A stretch of 32,120 bases of DNA from Candidatus Doudnabacteria bacterium (GCA_903908535.1 CAIVSE010000046.1:1-32120), one strand, 5' to 3'; positions 7,814 through 15,431 are shown, counted from the stretch's first letter. A program made the numbers and translations. The notes: generated by a model from the letters alone, not told the origin.

Positions 7814-8189
7814 CGAACAGGAACTCAAAAAAAAGTTAACTGCCGAACAATACCATATTTTGCGCGAAAAAGGCACAGAAGCCCCGTTTACTTCGCCGCT
7901 GCTGGAAGTCCATAATAAAAACGTTATGTTCAAATGCGCGGTTTGCGGCAGCCAGCTGTTTGCCGCAGACACCAAGTTCGACAGTGGCACCGGCTGGCCC
8001 AGTTTTGACGAGGCCCTGCCCGGCGCCGTGGAATTCCATAAAGACAGCGAATACGGTATGGAGCGCACGGAAGTCACCTGCGCCACCTGCGGCAGCCATT
8101 TAGGCCATGTCTTTGATGACGGCCCCTCCGCCACCACAGGCAAGCGCTTTTGCATTAACGGCGCCTGCCTGCTGGCCGAGAAAAAATAA
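7803..8189 (+). CDS. msrB: Peptide-methionine (R)-S-oxide reductase MsrB
   Basis: This 128-residue enzyme reduces the R-epimer of methionine sulfoxide in proteins. Zinc ligands are C45/C48 (CAVC) and C93/C96 (CATC). FDSGTGWPSF (59-68) and the catalytic Cys117 in KRFCING are family hallmarks. Where most relatives have INSASL or INSAAL, this protein has INGACL with an extra Cys122, which might serve as a resolving residue. There is no signal peptide, so it acts in the cytoplasm. It is the last gene of the redox cluster. Confidence 0.95.
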   Translation: MQIDEQELKKKLTAEQYHILREKGTEAPFTSPLLEVHNKNVMFKCAVCGSQLFAADTKFDSGTGWPSFDEALPGAVEFHKDSEYGMERTEVTCATCGSHLGHVFDDGPSATTGKRFCINGACLLAEKK

Positions 8190-8295
8190 CAAAATTCCCG
8201 CCCCGGCCAATTTCTTTGTTATTAACGACGTAGGCGAGTCTTTCACGATTTATCGTAAAAAGCGAGCCGAGGAGTTAAGAAAGTTTTTAAACTTT

Positions 8296-8355
8296 ATTTC
8301 CCTTGCGGTTTTACTCGCCGTACGTTAAGTACGTCTCGTAAAATCCGCTGGAAAT
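8296..8355. repeat. Intergenic hairpin between msrB and the pilus operon
   Basis: A 60-base imperfect hairpin: ATTTCC/GGAAAT, GCGG/CCGC, TTTTAC/GTAAAA and CGTAC/GTACG nest around GTTAA. It lies between two convergent genes and could terminate or stabilise either transcript, though no strong T-run follows. The rest of 8190-8389 shows no gene. Confidence 0.6.
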
Positions 8356-8389
8356 GCCTCGAAATTGTCTCAGGGCGAAAATTTTGCAA

Positions 8390-8830
8390 CTAGCGTGACA
8401 CGGAAATATTTTGGCCAAGCTCCGCGCCCGGAGCGTCAACCGTTATCCGACCGGCGTCATCCTGCGATACGGAATAAAGCGTGTCATAGGTAATAGTACT
8501 GTCGCCGCTACCGCCCTTAGGGTCGTATAAAACCGAAGACAAATAATTCGGCACCAGGCAGCGCATAATGTCCATATTACCGGCGCCGGATTTAATATCA
8601 GTCGGCGTGGTCGTGGGCTGGACCGGACAATTAAACAGGCCGCCGTTGTCGGACATATTTTCGCCAACGGCGTTTAAAATGGCGTTGACGTTACTCAACC
8701 GTTGGGTGTTGCGGCTGGCGGCAAATTGCCGCGCCGGGTTAATGGCGACAATAACTATGGTGGCCAAAACTGCTATCATGCCAATGACCACCAAAATTTC
8801 AATCAGGGTAAAGGCTTTAAGTTTTTGCAT
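8390..8830 (-). CDS. Type IV pilin / GspG-like major pseudopilin
   Basis: This is a 146-residue prepilin. It has a short basic leader MQKLKA, a predicted prepilin-peptidase cut before F7, Glu at mature position 5 (FTLIE) and a 25-residue hydrophobic helix, followed by a globular part. C68-type and C91-type cysteines (FNCPV, MRCLV) may form a disulfide. It is the last gene of the pilus operon but is set apart by a large hairpin and has its own promoter-like element, as expected of a subunit needed in excess. No prepilin peptidase is seen in the window. Confidence 0.88.
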   Translation of the reverse strand: MQKLKAFTLIEILVVIGMIAVLATIVIVAINPARQFAASRNTQRLSNVNAILNAVGENMSDNGGLFNCPVQPTTTPTDIKSGAGNMDIMRCLVPNYLSSVLYDPKGGSGDSTITYDTLYSVSQDDAGRITVDAPGAELGQNISVSR

Positions 8831-8847
8831 ATTTTTTTAAGTTAATT

Positions 8848-8875
8848 ATTTTAGCTAAGGAGCTGTTAAAACCAA
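8848..8875 (-). promoter_or_regulatory. Candidate promoter of the major-pilin-like gene
   Basis: On the minus strand TTGGTT (8870-8875) and TAAAAT (8848-8853) are 16 bp apart, 18 bases before the start codon. It would allow independent transcription of the pilin. Confidence 0.5.
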
Positions 8876-8882
8876 TATTTAA

Positions 8883-9014
8883 TAGGGTTTACGCATCCAG
8901 CCAAGTACGAGGCATTTTGTGAGGATTTTCGGAGGCGTACTGTGTAGTACGCCGGAGAAAACCGGAACAAAATAACGAAGTAATTGGCTGAAAGTCAGCG
9001 GTGCGTAAACCCTA
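8883..9014 (-). repeat. 132-base intergenic hairpin in the pilus operon
   Basis: Perfect 13-bp outer arms, TAGGGTTTACGCA (8883-8895) and TGCGTAAACCCTA (9002-9014), enclose further paired blocks: CAGCCAA/TTGGCTG (8898-8904 with 8984-8990), ATTTTGT/ACAAAAT (8914-8920 with 8967-8973) and GGCGTAC/GTACGCC (8934-8940 with 8947-8953) around the loop TGTGTA. The right arm includes the stop codon of the preceding pilX-like gene. It could protect or cleave the polycistronic message between the minor and major pilins. Confidence 0.7.
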
Positions 9015-9413
9015 AGATGAATCCAGGTCCTCCCAGGAAATTAACGTCAGGTCCGCGGCGTTAACCACCATTTGTAAATTGGCGGCCGCGCCGTTAATGT
9101 CCGCCCGGCTTTTAATGGTAATTTGCCCGGCCGCCGGAGAGTTTAAATTGATGCCGATAATTTGGCAGCTGCCTGTACCTACCGGCAGTTCACCTATTTG
9201 CGGGGCCTGCGGATTTTGGATAATACGCAGACGCGCCGCCTGCAGGCAGGACCAGGCCAGGAAAAAACTTTGCCGGCGGTTATACATGTCAGTCCCGTTG
9301 GCGCCAAGATAAAAACCGCCGGCCGCCGTGGCGCAGACCACGGCGAACAGCACGGCTGAAATAATCAGGGCCGATATTAACAAAATATATCCGGCTGTCT
9401 CGCGTTTAGGCAT
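9012..9413 (-). CDS. PilX-like minor pilin
   Basis: This is a 133-residue protein with an N-terminal MPKRETAGYILLISALIISAV-type start: short basic leader, then one hydrophobic helix (residues ~8-32). It lacks the Phe-Thr-Leu-x-Glu prepilin motif, as many PilX/GspK-like proteins do. The rest is predicted to be globular and rich in Ala, Gly and Asn, ending ISWEDLDSS. One base separates it from the upstream gspJ-like gene. The assignment rests on position and N-terminus, not on a clear family motif. Confidence 0.7.
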   Translation of the reverse strand: MPKRETAGYILLISALIISAVLFAVVCATAAGGFYLGANGTDMYNRRQSFFLAWSCLQAARLRIIQNPQAPQIGELPVGTGSCQIIGINLNSPAAGQITIKSRADINGAAANLQMVVNAADLTLISWEDLDSS

Positions 9414-9414
9414 T

Positions 9415-9900
9415 TTAATATTGCTGTAAATATTCAGTAAAACTAAAATCCTGGCGGGCTAAACGGCCGCGGCTATCCAAAGTTTCCAGTACATAACTTA
9501 TGTCCAGGCCTTCGGGCCGCCCGGATGTGGCGGGGACGTCCCGGAACAAAAGACTATCAACTATAACGGCCTCGGCATTTAAATCTGCCGGGATGTTGCC
9601 GTCCGCGGCCAGGCGCGCGCGCCCGATTTGGGAAGTAAAAATTACCGGCCAGGCTGAATCATAAGTATTAACGGTTAATGTTTGGCCGCCGTCGCTAACG
9701 GTAAAATTTTTAGCCCCTAAAAATGCCCAGTCAAATTTACCGATTAAAAACTGGCCTTCCTCCTGCAATAAAATTTTAGCCTGCTCCGCGCTGGCCGAAA
9801 CAATTAAAGAATAAGCGCAGCTTAAAATTCCACCCAAAAAAATCGCGGCCAGGGCCAGATAAACCAGGGCTTCTAGCAAAGTAAAAGCGCGTTTTTGCAT
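9415..9900 (-). CDS. GspJ/PilW-like minor pseudopilin
   Basis: This is a 161-residue prepilin. MQKRA is the leader, cleavage is predicted before F6, and E10 is mature Glu5 (FTLLE). A hydrophobic helix runs to residue ~30. The globular part includes LLQEEGQFLIGKFDWA and the GLDISYVLETLDSRG segment common to J/W-type minor pilins. An in-frame upstream extension to 10059 exists but overlaps the previous gene and is rejected. The start is one base after the stop of the propeller-pilin gene. Confidence 0.82.
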   Translation of the reverse strand: MQKRAFTLLEALVYLALAAIFLGGILSCAYSLIVSASAEQAKILLQEEGQFLIGKFDWAFLGAKNFTVSDGGQTLTVNTYDSAWPVIFTSQIGRARLAADGNIPADLNAEAVIVDSLLFRDVPATSGRPEGLDISYVLETLDSRGRLARQDFSFTEYLQQY

Positions 9901-9901
9901 A

Positions 9902-11308
9902 TTATTTCGGCGCGAATAAAGACAAAAGTCCCGAACTGGCAGACGCGCCTGCCGCGTAAACGGTGTTGCCGCTGCAGGCCAAGGCGGTACCGGCGGCGCC
10001 GGACGCCAGGGGCTGCGGCGGCAATAATTCCGGCATACTGGGCAGGCCGGAAACGTCAAAAAACCGCAACTGGCTGTTGGTCAGCATCAACAACACCGAG
10101 TTCACAGCCATTAAGCTGTTAACGCTGCTGCTGATTTTTAACGAAGAAAGCGGCGTGGGCGTGGGCGGACCAATATTAGAAACGTCAAACACCGCGAATT
10201 CAGGATTAGCCGTATTAGTCACAGTCCGGCCAAAATATAAATTATTGCCCTGCAAAAACAGGCTTTTGCCGTTACCCTGATTATCCAAAGCGTGAAAGCC
10301 ACTGGCTCTTACAATACTGGCCGGATTAGAGACATCCAAAACCGTCAGCTGTTCCTGCGGCGAATTGCCGCCGCTCATGGGGTGCGCCACATAAGCGTAA
10401 GATCCTTTAACAACTATGGCGTTAACCGTGCTGCCAAAACTAAAACCGCCGGCCCATTTTGGGTTCAAAGCATCGCGGACGTCAATAACATTAAACTCCG
10501 GGCCGCCACCGGTTTTGGTCAGGCCCAAATAAACAAATCCGTCGCTGTAAAAAATGCTGTTGCCTATACCCTCACCGCTGGTCCCGGTAACTCCCGGGAT
10601 TTTATACGTCGCCGCCAGCCGCGGGTTTTGCGGCTGGCTGACATTAATAATTTGCAATTGGCCAAAACCGGAAGACAAAGAAACAGCCCGTGCGCTGGCC
10701 GCGTAAGCATATTGGCCGACAACCGCGAGAGCGTTAAGGCCGGCCGTAGTTGTGGTGGCGTTGTCCAAACTTCCTTCCAATACAGGGTTGGTGGAACTGG
10801 CCACGCTGAACACTAAAAAAGTCGGCTGGGTTTTAGCGGCAGTAACGGACAGCCCCACAAACAACTGTTGGCCCCGGGCCTGCATAGCGGCCACCGGGCC
10901 AAAACCAAAATCTATATTGGCAATTACAGACTGAACCAGGCCGGACTGATTGATTTGGCAGCCGTTTTCCGCCAAAGCATCCTGCCAGTCCACCCACAGG
11001 CTGTTTAAAATGATTGTGGCCCTGGGCCGGCCGGTGGTTTGCCAACTCGCCAAACCGGTAACCTGCCGCGTGTAACCGTCCTCATCAATAAAATTTAATG
11101 CCGGCCGCGGTCCCAAAAAAACCGTGTTGGCCCCGCCGGACTCCACTAACCCACGCGCGTTTTGCAAAGCTTCCCCGCCCAGCTGCGAACTTTCAATAAG
11201 GGCCTGACTGCCCAAAACCACCAGCAGGGCGCAGGAAAACCCAATGGCAATTACGGCCAAAGCCATCAATGCCTCCAGAGTGGAAAAAGCTTTTTGGTTG
11301 TAATTCAT
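9902..11308 (-). CDS. Prepilin fused to an LVIVD-type beta-propeller
   Basis: This is a 468-residue prepilin. The N-terminus is canonical: cleavage predicted before F8, E12 as mature Glu5 in FSTLEAL, and a helix to ~residue 35 (GspI/PilV-like). After a ~100-residue pilin-like part, the region from ~130 to 468 consists of ~45-residue repeats of the form LxVxDVSNPxxPxxxG with YAYVA or VYLGL strands, which is the LVIVD pattern of surface beta-propellers. As a minor pilin it could sit at the pilus tip and act as an adhesin. It lies between gspH-like and gspJ-like genes, where the I subunit is expected. Confidence 0.82.
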   Translation of the reverse strand: MNYNQKAFSTLEALMALAVIAIGFSCALLVVLGSQALIESSQLGGEALQNARGLVESGGANTVFLGPRPALNFIDEDGYTRQVTGLASWQTTGRPRATIILNSLWVDWQDALAENGCQINQSGLVQSVIANIDFGFGPVAAMQARGQQLFVGLSVTAAKTQPTFLVFSVASSTNPVLEGSLDNATTTTAGLNALAVVGQYAYAASARAVSLSSGFGQLQIINVSQPQNPRLAATYKIPGVTGTSGEGIGNSIFYSDGFVYLGLTKTGGGPEFNVIDVRDALNPKWAGGFSFGSTVNAIVVKGSYAYVAHPMSGGNSPQEQLTVLDVSNPASIVRASGFHALDNQGNGKSLFLQGNNLYFGRTVTNTANPEFAVFDVSNIGPPTPTPLSSLKISSSVNSLMAVNSVLLMLTNSQLRFFDVSGLPSMPELLPPQPLASGAAGTALACSGNTVYAAGASASSGLLSLFAPK

Positions 11309-11314
11309 ATAATT

Positions 11315-11749
11315 TTATGGGGAATTAATTTGTCCAACTTGGTTAATACTAATGGTCAAAGTCCGGCCAAAACCGCTGATATTAATATTACCGGCATTTT
11401 TGGCGCTGCCGCTCAACTGCAAAAAAATAAATTCATTGGCGCCGGAAACTGTTATTCCCGGACTGGCCGGGAAATCAACATCCGTACGCACGTCGCTGGT
11501 GATCCAGTCCGCTCCGGCAAATAAAACATACTGCCCATCCCCAAAATACACGCCGTGCGGCGACTGTCCAATATTGTCCATGGCCTGGCCGCGGGCGCGA
11601 CGGAGTAAATTGGCCACAAACCCGGCCTCGCCGCGCAAAACCGAATTACGATAGGCCCCTATATTTGCGGCTAAACCAAAACCGCCCACGGCCGTCAAAA
11701 GGGCTATAACCAAACAAACCTCAATTAAAGTAAAGGCCCGCCTTTTCAT
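11315..11749 (-). CDS. GspH/FimT-like minor pseudopilin
   Basis: This is a 144-residue prepilin. MKRRA leader, cleavage before F6, E10 as mature Glu5 (FTLIE), hydrophobic helix to ~residue 30, then the H-type segment GEAGFVANLLRRARGQAMDN and a beta-rich C-terminus with SGFGRTLTISINQVGQI. The start overlaps the gspF-like stop by four bases, which suggests translational coupling. Confidence 0.85.
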   Translation of the reverse strand: MKRRAFTLIEVCLVIALLTAVGGFGLAANIGAYRNSVLRGEAGFVANLLRRARGQAMDNIGQSPHGVYFGDGQYVLFAGADWITSDVRTDVDFPASPGITVSGANEFIFLQLSGSAKNAGNINISGFGRTLTISINQVGQINSP

Positions 11750-12783
11750 GGTTTGATGTTCTGGGTTATTTGGTAAATTGGGGTAATAATGGAAATAGCC
11801 ACAAAGCCTACCACCGCGCCCATGCCCACCATCAGCACCGGTTCAATCAGGCTGGACAGGTTTTTGGCGGCATCCTCCACTTCCTGTTCATAAATTTCCG
11901 CCAGGTACAAAAAGCTGCCGCTTAAATTGCCGGACATTTCCCCCACGGAAGCCATCTGCGGCACCAGGGGCGGAAACACCGACGCGCGCTCGGCGAGATG
12001 CCGGGAAATTTTTTCGCCTCGCGCCAGGCGCTGGGCCAATATGTGCAGTTCGCGGCGATAAACCAGGCTGGATGAGGTTATTGCCGCGATGCGAGTGGCA
12101 TCCACAATATGGACATTACTGCGCAGCAGCAAACCCAGGGTCCGGCAGGTATTGGCCAAAAAATAACTTTGCAGCATTTTGCCCAAAAAAGGTAATTTGA
12201 TAAGCAGGCGATCAACAGCCAGCTTTACAGCCGGCAGGCGCAACAGCAAAACCGCCGCTGCCGCCAAACCCAGCAGCCCCAAACCCGCCAGCCAAAACTT
12301 ATGAGTGGCGAAATTGGTCATGGCCATTAAAATTCTGGTCGGTAGCGGCAGGGCAAACCGGAACGACGCGAAAATGGGCAAAATTTTTGGGAAAACATAC
12401 AGGCTCAACAAAGCGGTAATCCCCAAAGTCGCGGCCACAATAAACCCGGGATATATTAACGCGCCGCTGACTTTGCCTTGCAGCTGCCTCTGTTTTTTAA
12501 GCTCTTCGGCCAGGTACTGCAAATTATCAGCCAGGCCGCCGCCCATTTCCCCGACTTTAATGATATTCACGGCAAACAACCCGAACATTTTTTTTTGTTT
12601 GGCTACGGCGGCCGAAAGCGGCAGGCCGTTTTCCACGTCCACAATCAGGCGATTGACCACGGCCTTGCCGCCCTGTTTGGCGGTTTGGTCGCGCAGCATG
12701 GCAAGCGCCTGGGCAATGGGAATTTCAGCCTTAAGCAAAATAGCCAGGCGCTTGGCAAATAAAATTTGTTCTTCCAGTTTCAT
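11746..12783 (-). CDS. PilC/GspF-type inner-membrane platform protein
   Basis: This 345-residue protein is the membrane platform on which the ATPase acts. Two T2SSF domains are seen, one starting LEEQILFAKRLAILLKAEIP and the other YFLANTCRTLGLLLRS (about residue 200). Three hydrophobic segments lie near 110-132, 160-180 and 315-340. VGEMGGGLADNL and VGEMSGNLSGSF are the matching VGExSGxL signatures of the two halves. The protein lacks the ~60-residue N-terminal extension of longer PilC proteins. It starts two bases after the ATPase stop. Confidence 0.92.
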   Translation of the reverse strand: MKLEEQILFAKRLAILLKAEIPIAQALAMLRDQTAKQGGKAVVNRLIVDVENGLPLSAAVAKQKKMFGLFAVNIIKVGEMGGGLADNLQYLAEELKKQRQLQGKVSGALIYPGFIVAATLGITALLSLYVFPKILPIFASFRFALPLPTRILMAMTNFATHKFWLAGLGLLGLAAAAVLLLRLPAVKLAVDRLLIKLPFLGKMLQSYFLANTCRTLGLLLRSNVHIVDATRIAAITSSSLVYRRELHILAQRLARGEKISRHLAERASVFPPLVPQMASVGEMSGNLSGSFLYLAEIYEQEVEDAAKNLSSLIEPVLMVGMGAVVGFVAISIITPIYQITQNIKP

Positions 12784-12785
12784 GG

Positions 12786-14006
12786 CTATTCGTGTAAAAT
12801 TTTTAGGATTTCCCGCAAGCTGGTCAGCCCGGCCCGCGCCTTGTTAAAACCATCTTCAATCAGCGGCACCATGCCAGCCGCCACAGCCAGCTGCCTTATC
12901 TTTGAAGCCGGCGCTTTGGCCAAAACCGCTTCGCGGATATTTTGGTCCGGCACTAATATCTCGTGTATGCCTATGCGGCCGCAGTAGCCGCTAAAGCCGC
13001 AGCCGGCGCAACCGTTGCCCGTAAAAAAATTTTGCGCACCCAGGGCGGAGGCATCCCGGCGGGACAAGAATTCCAGCAGGCCGCGGGTCTCGGCCGGGGA
13101 AATGGGTTTGGCTGTTTTACAGACGGGACAGAGTTTGCGCACCAGGCGCTGCCCAATGGCGACGTTGACCGTGGAAGCAATCAGGTAGCCTTCAATTTTT
13201 AAATCCAGCAGCCGGGGCAGGGTGGTGGCCGCGTCCGAAGTGTGCAGGGTGGACAGCAGCAGGTGCCCGGTTAAAGCCGTATTCACGGCCAAGCCGGCGG
13301 TTTCGCTGTCGCGGATTTCGCCCAGCATAATAATATTAGGATCCTGCCGCAGCACCGCTCGCAGGCCTGTGGAAAAGGTCAGGGTCGTGCGCGGATTCAC
13401 CTGAATTTGGTTGATGCCTTCTATGGCATACTCAATAGGGTCTTCAATGGTAATCACCGAGATTTGTCTGGTATTAAAAAACTTAACCAGCGTATACAGC
13501 GTGGTGGTTTTGCCGCTGCCGGTGGGTCCCGTGGCCAGAATCATTCCATAAGGCTTGTGCAGGGCGCGGTTGATGACCCGAATATTTTCCGGACTGAACC
13601 CCAAACCCTCCAGGGTAAAGTCCTGGGCCTGGCCGGAGAGCAGGCGCAGCACCGCGTTCTCCCCATAATAGGTCGGGACAATGGATACGCGAACATCCAG
13701 CGGCCCATGGAGAGTGGCCAGACGGAAGCGGCCGTCCTGCGCGGCCTGGTGCTCGTCGGTGCGCATGCCGGCCATAATTTTGATGCGGCTGATTATCTCG
13801 CCGTGAATCCCTGCAGGGCACTTGTGCGCGTCGCGCAACAGGCCATCCACGCGGTAGCGCACCACCAACTTGTCCGCGGCCGGGTCTATATGTATATCCG
13901 AAGCCCTGGCCGCAAAAGCATCCTCCACTATATATTGCACCACATTAATAATGGACAGTTTGGGCCCCAAAGCCAGTTCGCTATTAATCTTCTCCGCGCT
14001 GTTCAT
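12786..14006 (-). CDS. PilB/GspE-type assembly ATPase, short form
   Basis: This 406-residue ATPase would power pilus extension or pseudopilus assembly. Walker A GPTGSGKT (160-167), Walker B LGEIRD (228-233), Asp-box SDIHID (36-41) and the His-box TGHLLLSTLHTS (246-257) are intact. A zinc site is formed by C293/C296 and C333/C336, which is typical of PilB/GspE and not of the retraction ATPase PilT. The ~150-residue N-terminal MshEN/T2SSE_N domain is absent; the protein starts almost directly at the N2 domain. It is the first gene of the operon, so the phased-repeat module at 14083-14192 would drive the set. Confidence 0.92.
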   Translation of the reverse strand: MNSAEKINSELALGPKLSIINVVQYIVEDAFAARASDIHIDPAADKLVVRYRVDGLLRDAHKCPAGIHGEIISRIKIMAGMRTDEHQAAQDGRFRLATLHGPLDVRVSIVPTYYGENAVLRLLSGQAQDFTLEGLGFSPENIRVINRALHKPYGMILATGPTGSGKTTTLYTLVKFFNTRQISVITIEDPIEYAIEGINQIQVNPRTTLTFSTGLRAVLRQDPNIIMLGEIRDSETAGLAVNTALTGHLLLSTLHTSDAATTLPRLLDLKIEGYLIASTVNVAIGQRLVRKLCPVCKTAKPISPAETRGLLEFLSRRDASALGAQNFFTGNGCAGCGFSGYCGRIGIHEILVPDQNIREAVLAKAPASKIRQLAVAAGMVPLIEDGFNKARAGLTSLREILKILHE

Positions 14007-14079
14007 AAACGATGTGAGTGAGTAAATTTTATTTCAATAAAATATTACGGGCGAACGAGTTTATATCTGCAGATATAAA
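14007..14079 (-). promoter_or_regulatory. Folded leader of the pilus operon
   Basis: Two inverted repeats lie between the predicted -10 and the ATPase start: the perfect 20-bp palindrome TTTATATCTGCAGATATAAA (14060-14079) at the likely transcription start, and ATTTTATT/AATAAAAT (14026-14043). The minus-strand leader ends TCACTCACATCGTTTATG, close to the leader ends at 3705 and 32080. The position of the 20-bp palindrome fits an operator or a 5' hairpin. Confidence 0.5.
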
Positions 14080-14082
14080 TTA

Positions 14083-14192
14083 AGCATAACAAAATAGGGA
14101 TAACAAAATCATAAACAAAAGATAAACGCGGGATAACAAATTTTCACGCAAATTAGCCGGAATTTTAAAAAAATATCCACATATGTGGATAA
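14083..14192 (-). promoter_or_regulatory. Phased-repeat promoter module, copy 2
   Basis: On the minus strand TTATCCACA (14192-14184) belongs to the perfect palindrome TATCCACATATGTGGATA (14174-14191). It is followed 54 bp downstream by TGTTAT (14138), then GTTTAT units (14127, 14116) and TGTTAT (14105), all 11 bp apart. TATGCT, a -10-like hexamer, follows at 14088-14083, 17 bp after the start of the last repeat, as in copy 1. A fifth TGTTAT overlaps the -10. It points at the pilus operon. Confidence 0.65.
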
Positions 14193-14204
14193 AATGTTAT
14201 GGCC

Positions 14205-14274
14205 TTGACATTTCTTTAAAATCTTGTATAATACTCTTTAACTGATTGTTGTTTGAAACTCTCTGTAGGAGGAG
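14205..14274 (+). promoter_or_regulatory. Promoter and strong ribosome-binding site of the 14281 gene
   Basis: TTGACA (14205-14210) and TATAAT (14227-14232) are 16 bp apart. AGGAGGAG (14267-14274) lies six bases before ATG 14281, the best Shine-Dalgarno sequence in the window. The -35 is only 13 bp from the TATCCACA palindrome of the divergent module, so a factor bound there could affect both directions. Confidence 0.88.
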
Positions 14275-14280
14275 ATTTAT

Positions 14281-15390
14281 ATGAAAACGATGATGGTGTT
14301 TTTGGCGGTTTTTTTGGCGACCATCGCGGCCGCCAACGCGCAAACCACCCCAGTTACCGCTCACTTTGGGGACCACACCACAGCCTCCAAGGTAGCCAAA
14401 GTAATGTTCGGCGACTTCCATAAAGTTACCGAAATAACTTTTACCTTTGGAGACGGCCGCATATTCCGCAGCCGAGATATTAATGACGACATTTGGCGGC
14501 ATATGCCACAGGGTGACTATCAGGTCACGTTGTCTCAAGTTTCGGCTCCCGCCGCCGTACCTGCCGCGGTCGCGACTGTTGCCACGCCTGTACCGTCCAT
14601 CAATCCCGCGCCCGTGCCGGCAATTATTACCGCTACCACTCCCGCCGCCGATCCGCTAAAAGGCTGCGCCCACTACGACTACAATGCAATGTGGCAGCAG
14701 GTATGTTTGGACGAGCCCGACATATCAAAGAATGGTCAGGCTGCAAACAGTAAGGCAAAAAATGAACCCGCACAAAACCGGCAGGAGGCAACTTTTTTGT
14801 TAGGCTTGCTAATAGGCATAAACCTATCTGTCATGTTTATATGCCTGACAAACTTTTTCCTGACCTTCAAGCGGCGCCGTTACCGCACGGTGCCGGAAAT
14901 ACTCCTGGCCGCACTGCGTAAAGCTGATAAAAAATCGGCAAAAAAGTATGTCCAAAGAATTATTGAGGACGCCCAATCGCGGCCACAGCCGAAGCCACCG
15001 GATAAAGCAGGGCCGGTCCTGCCGCAGAGAGCCCACGATTTTTCAAATTGGGATCCTAAACTCTTCAAAAAGGCGATTGAACACCGGCTACGCGCGGTTG
15101 TGGGCATAGAAGTCCGGTTGGACTCCGGTTGGCAAGCCAACCCCGAGCAAGAATGCCCTCCCGCCATGCTGGTCAGCTGCGGTAAAAATAACAGCGCCAA
15201 AGTTGAGGACGTACTCAACCGCTTTCGCGAGCAAAACGACGCCAACGTGGTTGTGGTACGTTGCGAACCTTTTCTCGAAAATACGCTACAGTACTTCCGG
15301 GTGGGTTGTGAGCATATCACCAACCACCACCCCAAAATTAAACCGCAGGCGGCGGTTGTCCCAATAACAACGGAATTAAGGTCCGCCTAA
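14281..15390 (+). CDS. Single-pass membrane protein of unknown function
   Basis: This is a 369-residue protein without a recognised family. Residues 1-21 are a signal peptide ending NAQ. An extracytoplasmic part (22-90) is followed by a Pro/Ala/Val-rich stalk (90-124) and a segment with two Cys (CAHYDYNAMWQQVC). One transmembrane helix lies at about 172-196 and is followed by KRRRYR, so the C-terminal ~170 residues are cytoplasmic. That part has a Pro-rich linker (232-248) and an alpha/beta-looking domain (FSNWDPKLFKKAIEHRL to the end). It has a consensus promoter, a strong ribosome-binding site and its own terminator. It could be an envelope or signalling protein, but nothing supports a specific role. 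Confidence 0.8.
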   Translation: MKTMMVFLAVFLATIAAANAQTTPVTAHFGDHTTASKVAKVMFGDFHKVTEITFTFGDGRIFRSRDINDDIWRHMPQGDYQVTLSQVSAPAAVPAAVATVATPVPSINPAPVPAIITATTPAADPLKGCAHYDYNAMWQQVCLDEPDISKNGQAANSKAKNEPAQNRQEATFLLGLLIGINLSVMFICLTNFFLTFKRRRYRTVPEILLAALRKADKKSAKKYVQRIIEDAQSRPQPKPPDKAGPVLPQRAHDFSNWDPKLFKKAIEHRLRAVVGIEVRLDSGWQANPEQECPPAMLVSCGKNNSAKVEDVLNRFREQNDANVVVVRCEPFLENTLQYFRVGCEHITNHHPKIKPQAAVVPITTELRSA

Positions 15391-15431
15391 AAAATCCGGC
15401 CTACATTGTTTTCAACAACACTTCTCCTATC

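Noticed and set aside
9901-10059. N-terminal extension of the GspJ-like gene
   Set aside because: It would overlap the upstream gene by more than 150 bases, while the internal ATG at 9900 gives a canonical prepilin leader.
10292-10816. 174-residue plus-strand ORF
   Set aside because: It is the complement of the propeller-pilin gene; composition follows the opposite-strand codons.
13407-14021. 204-residue plus-strand ORF
   Set aside because: It lies opposite the PilB/GspE-like gene, whose motifs are all intact on the minus strand, and shows no family pattern of its own.
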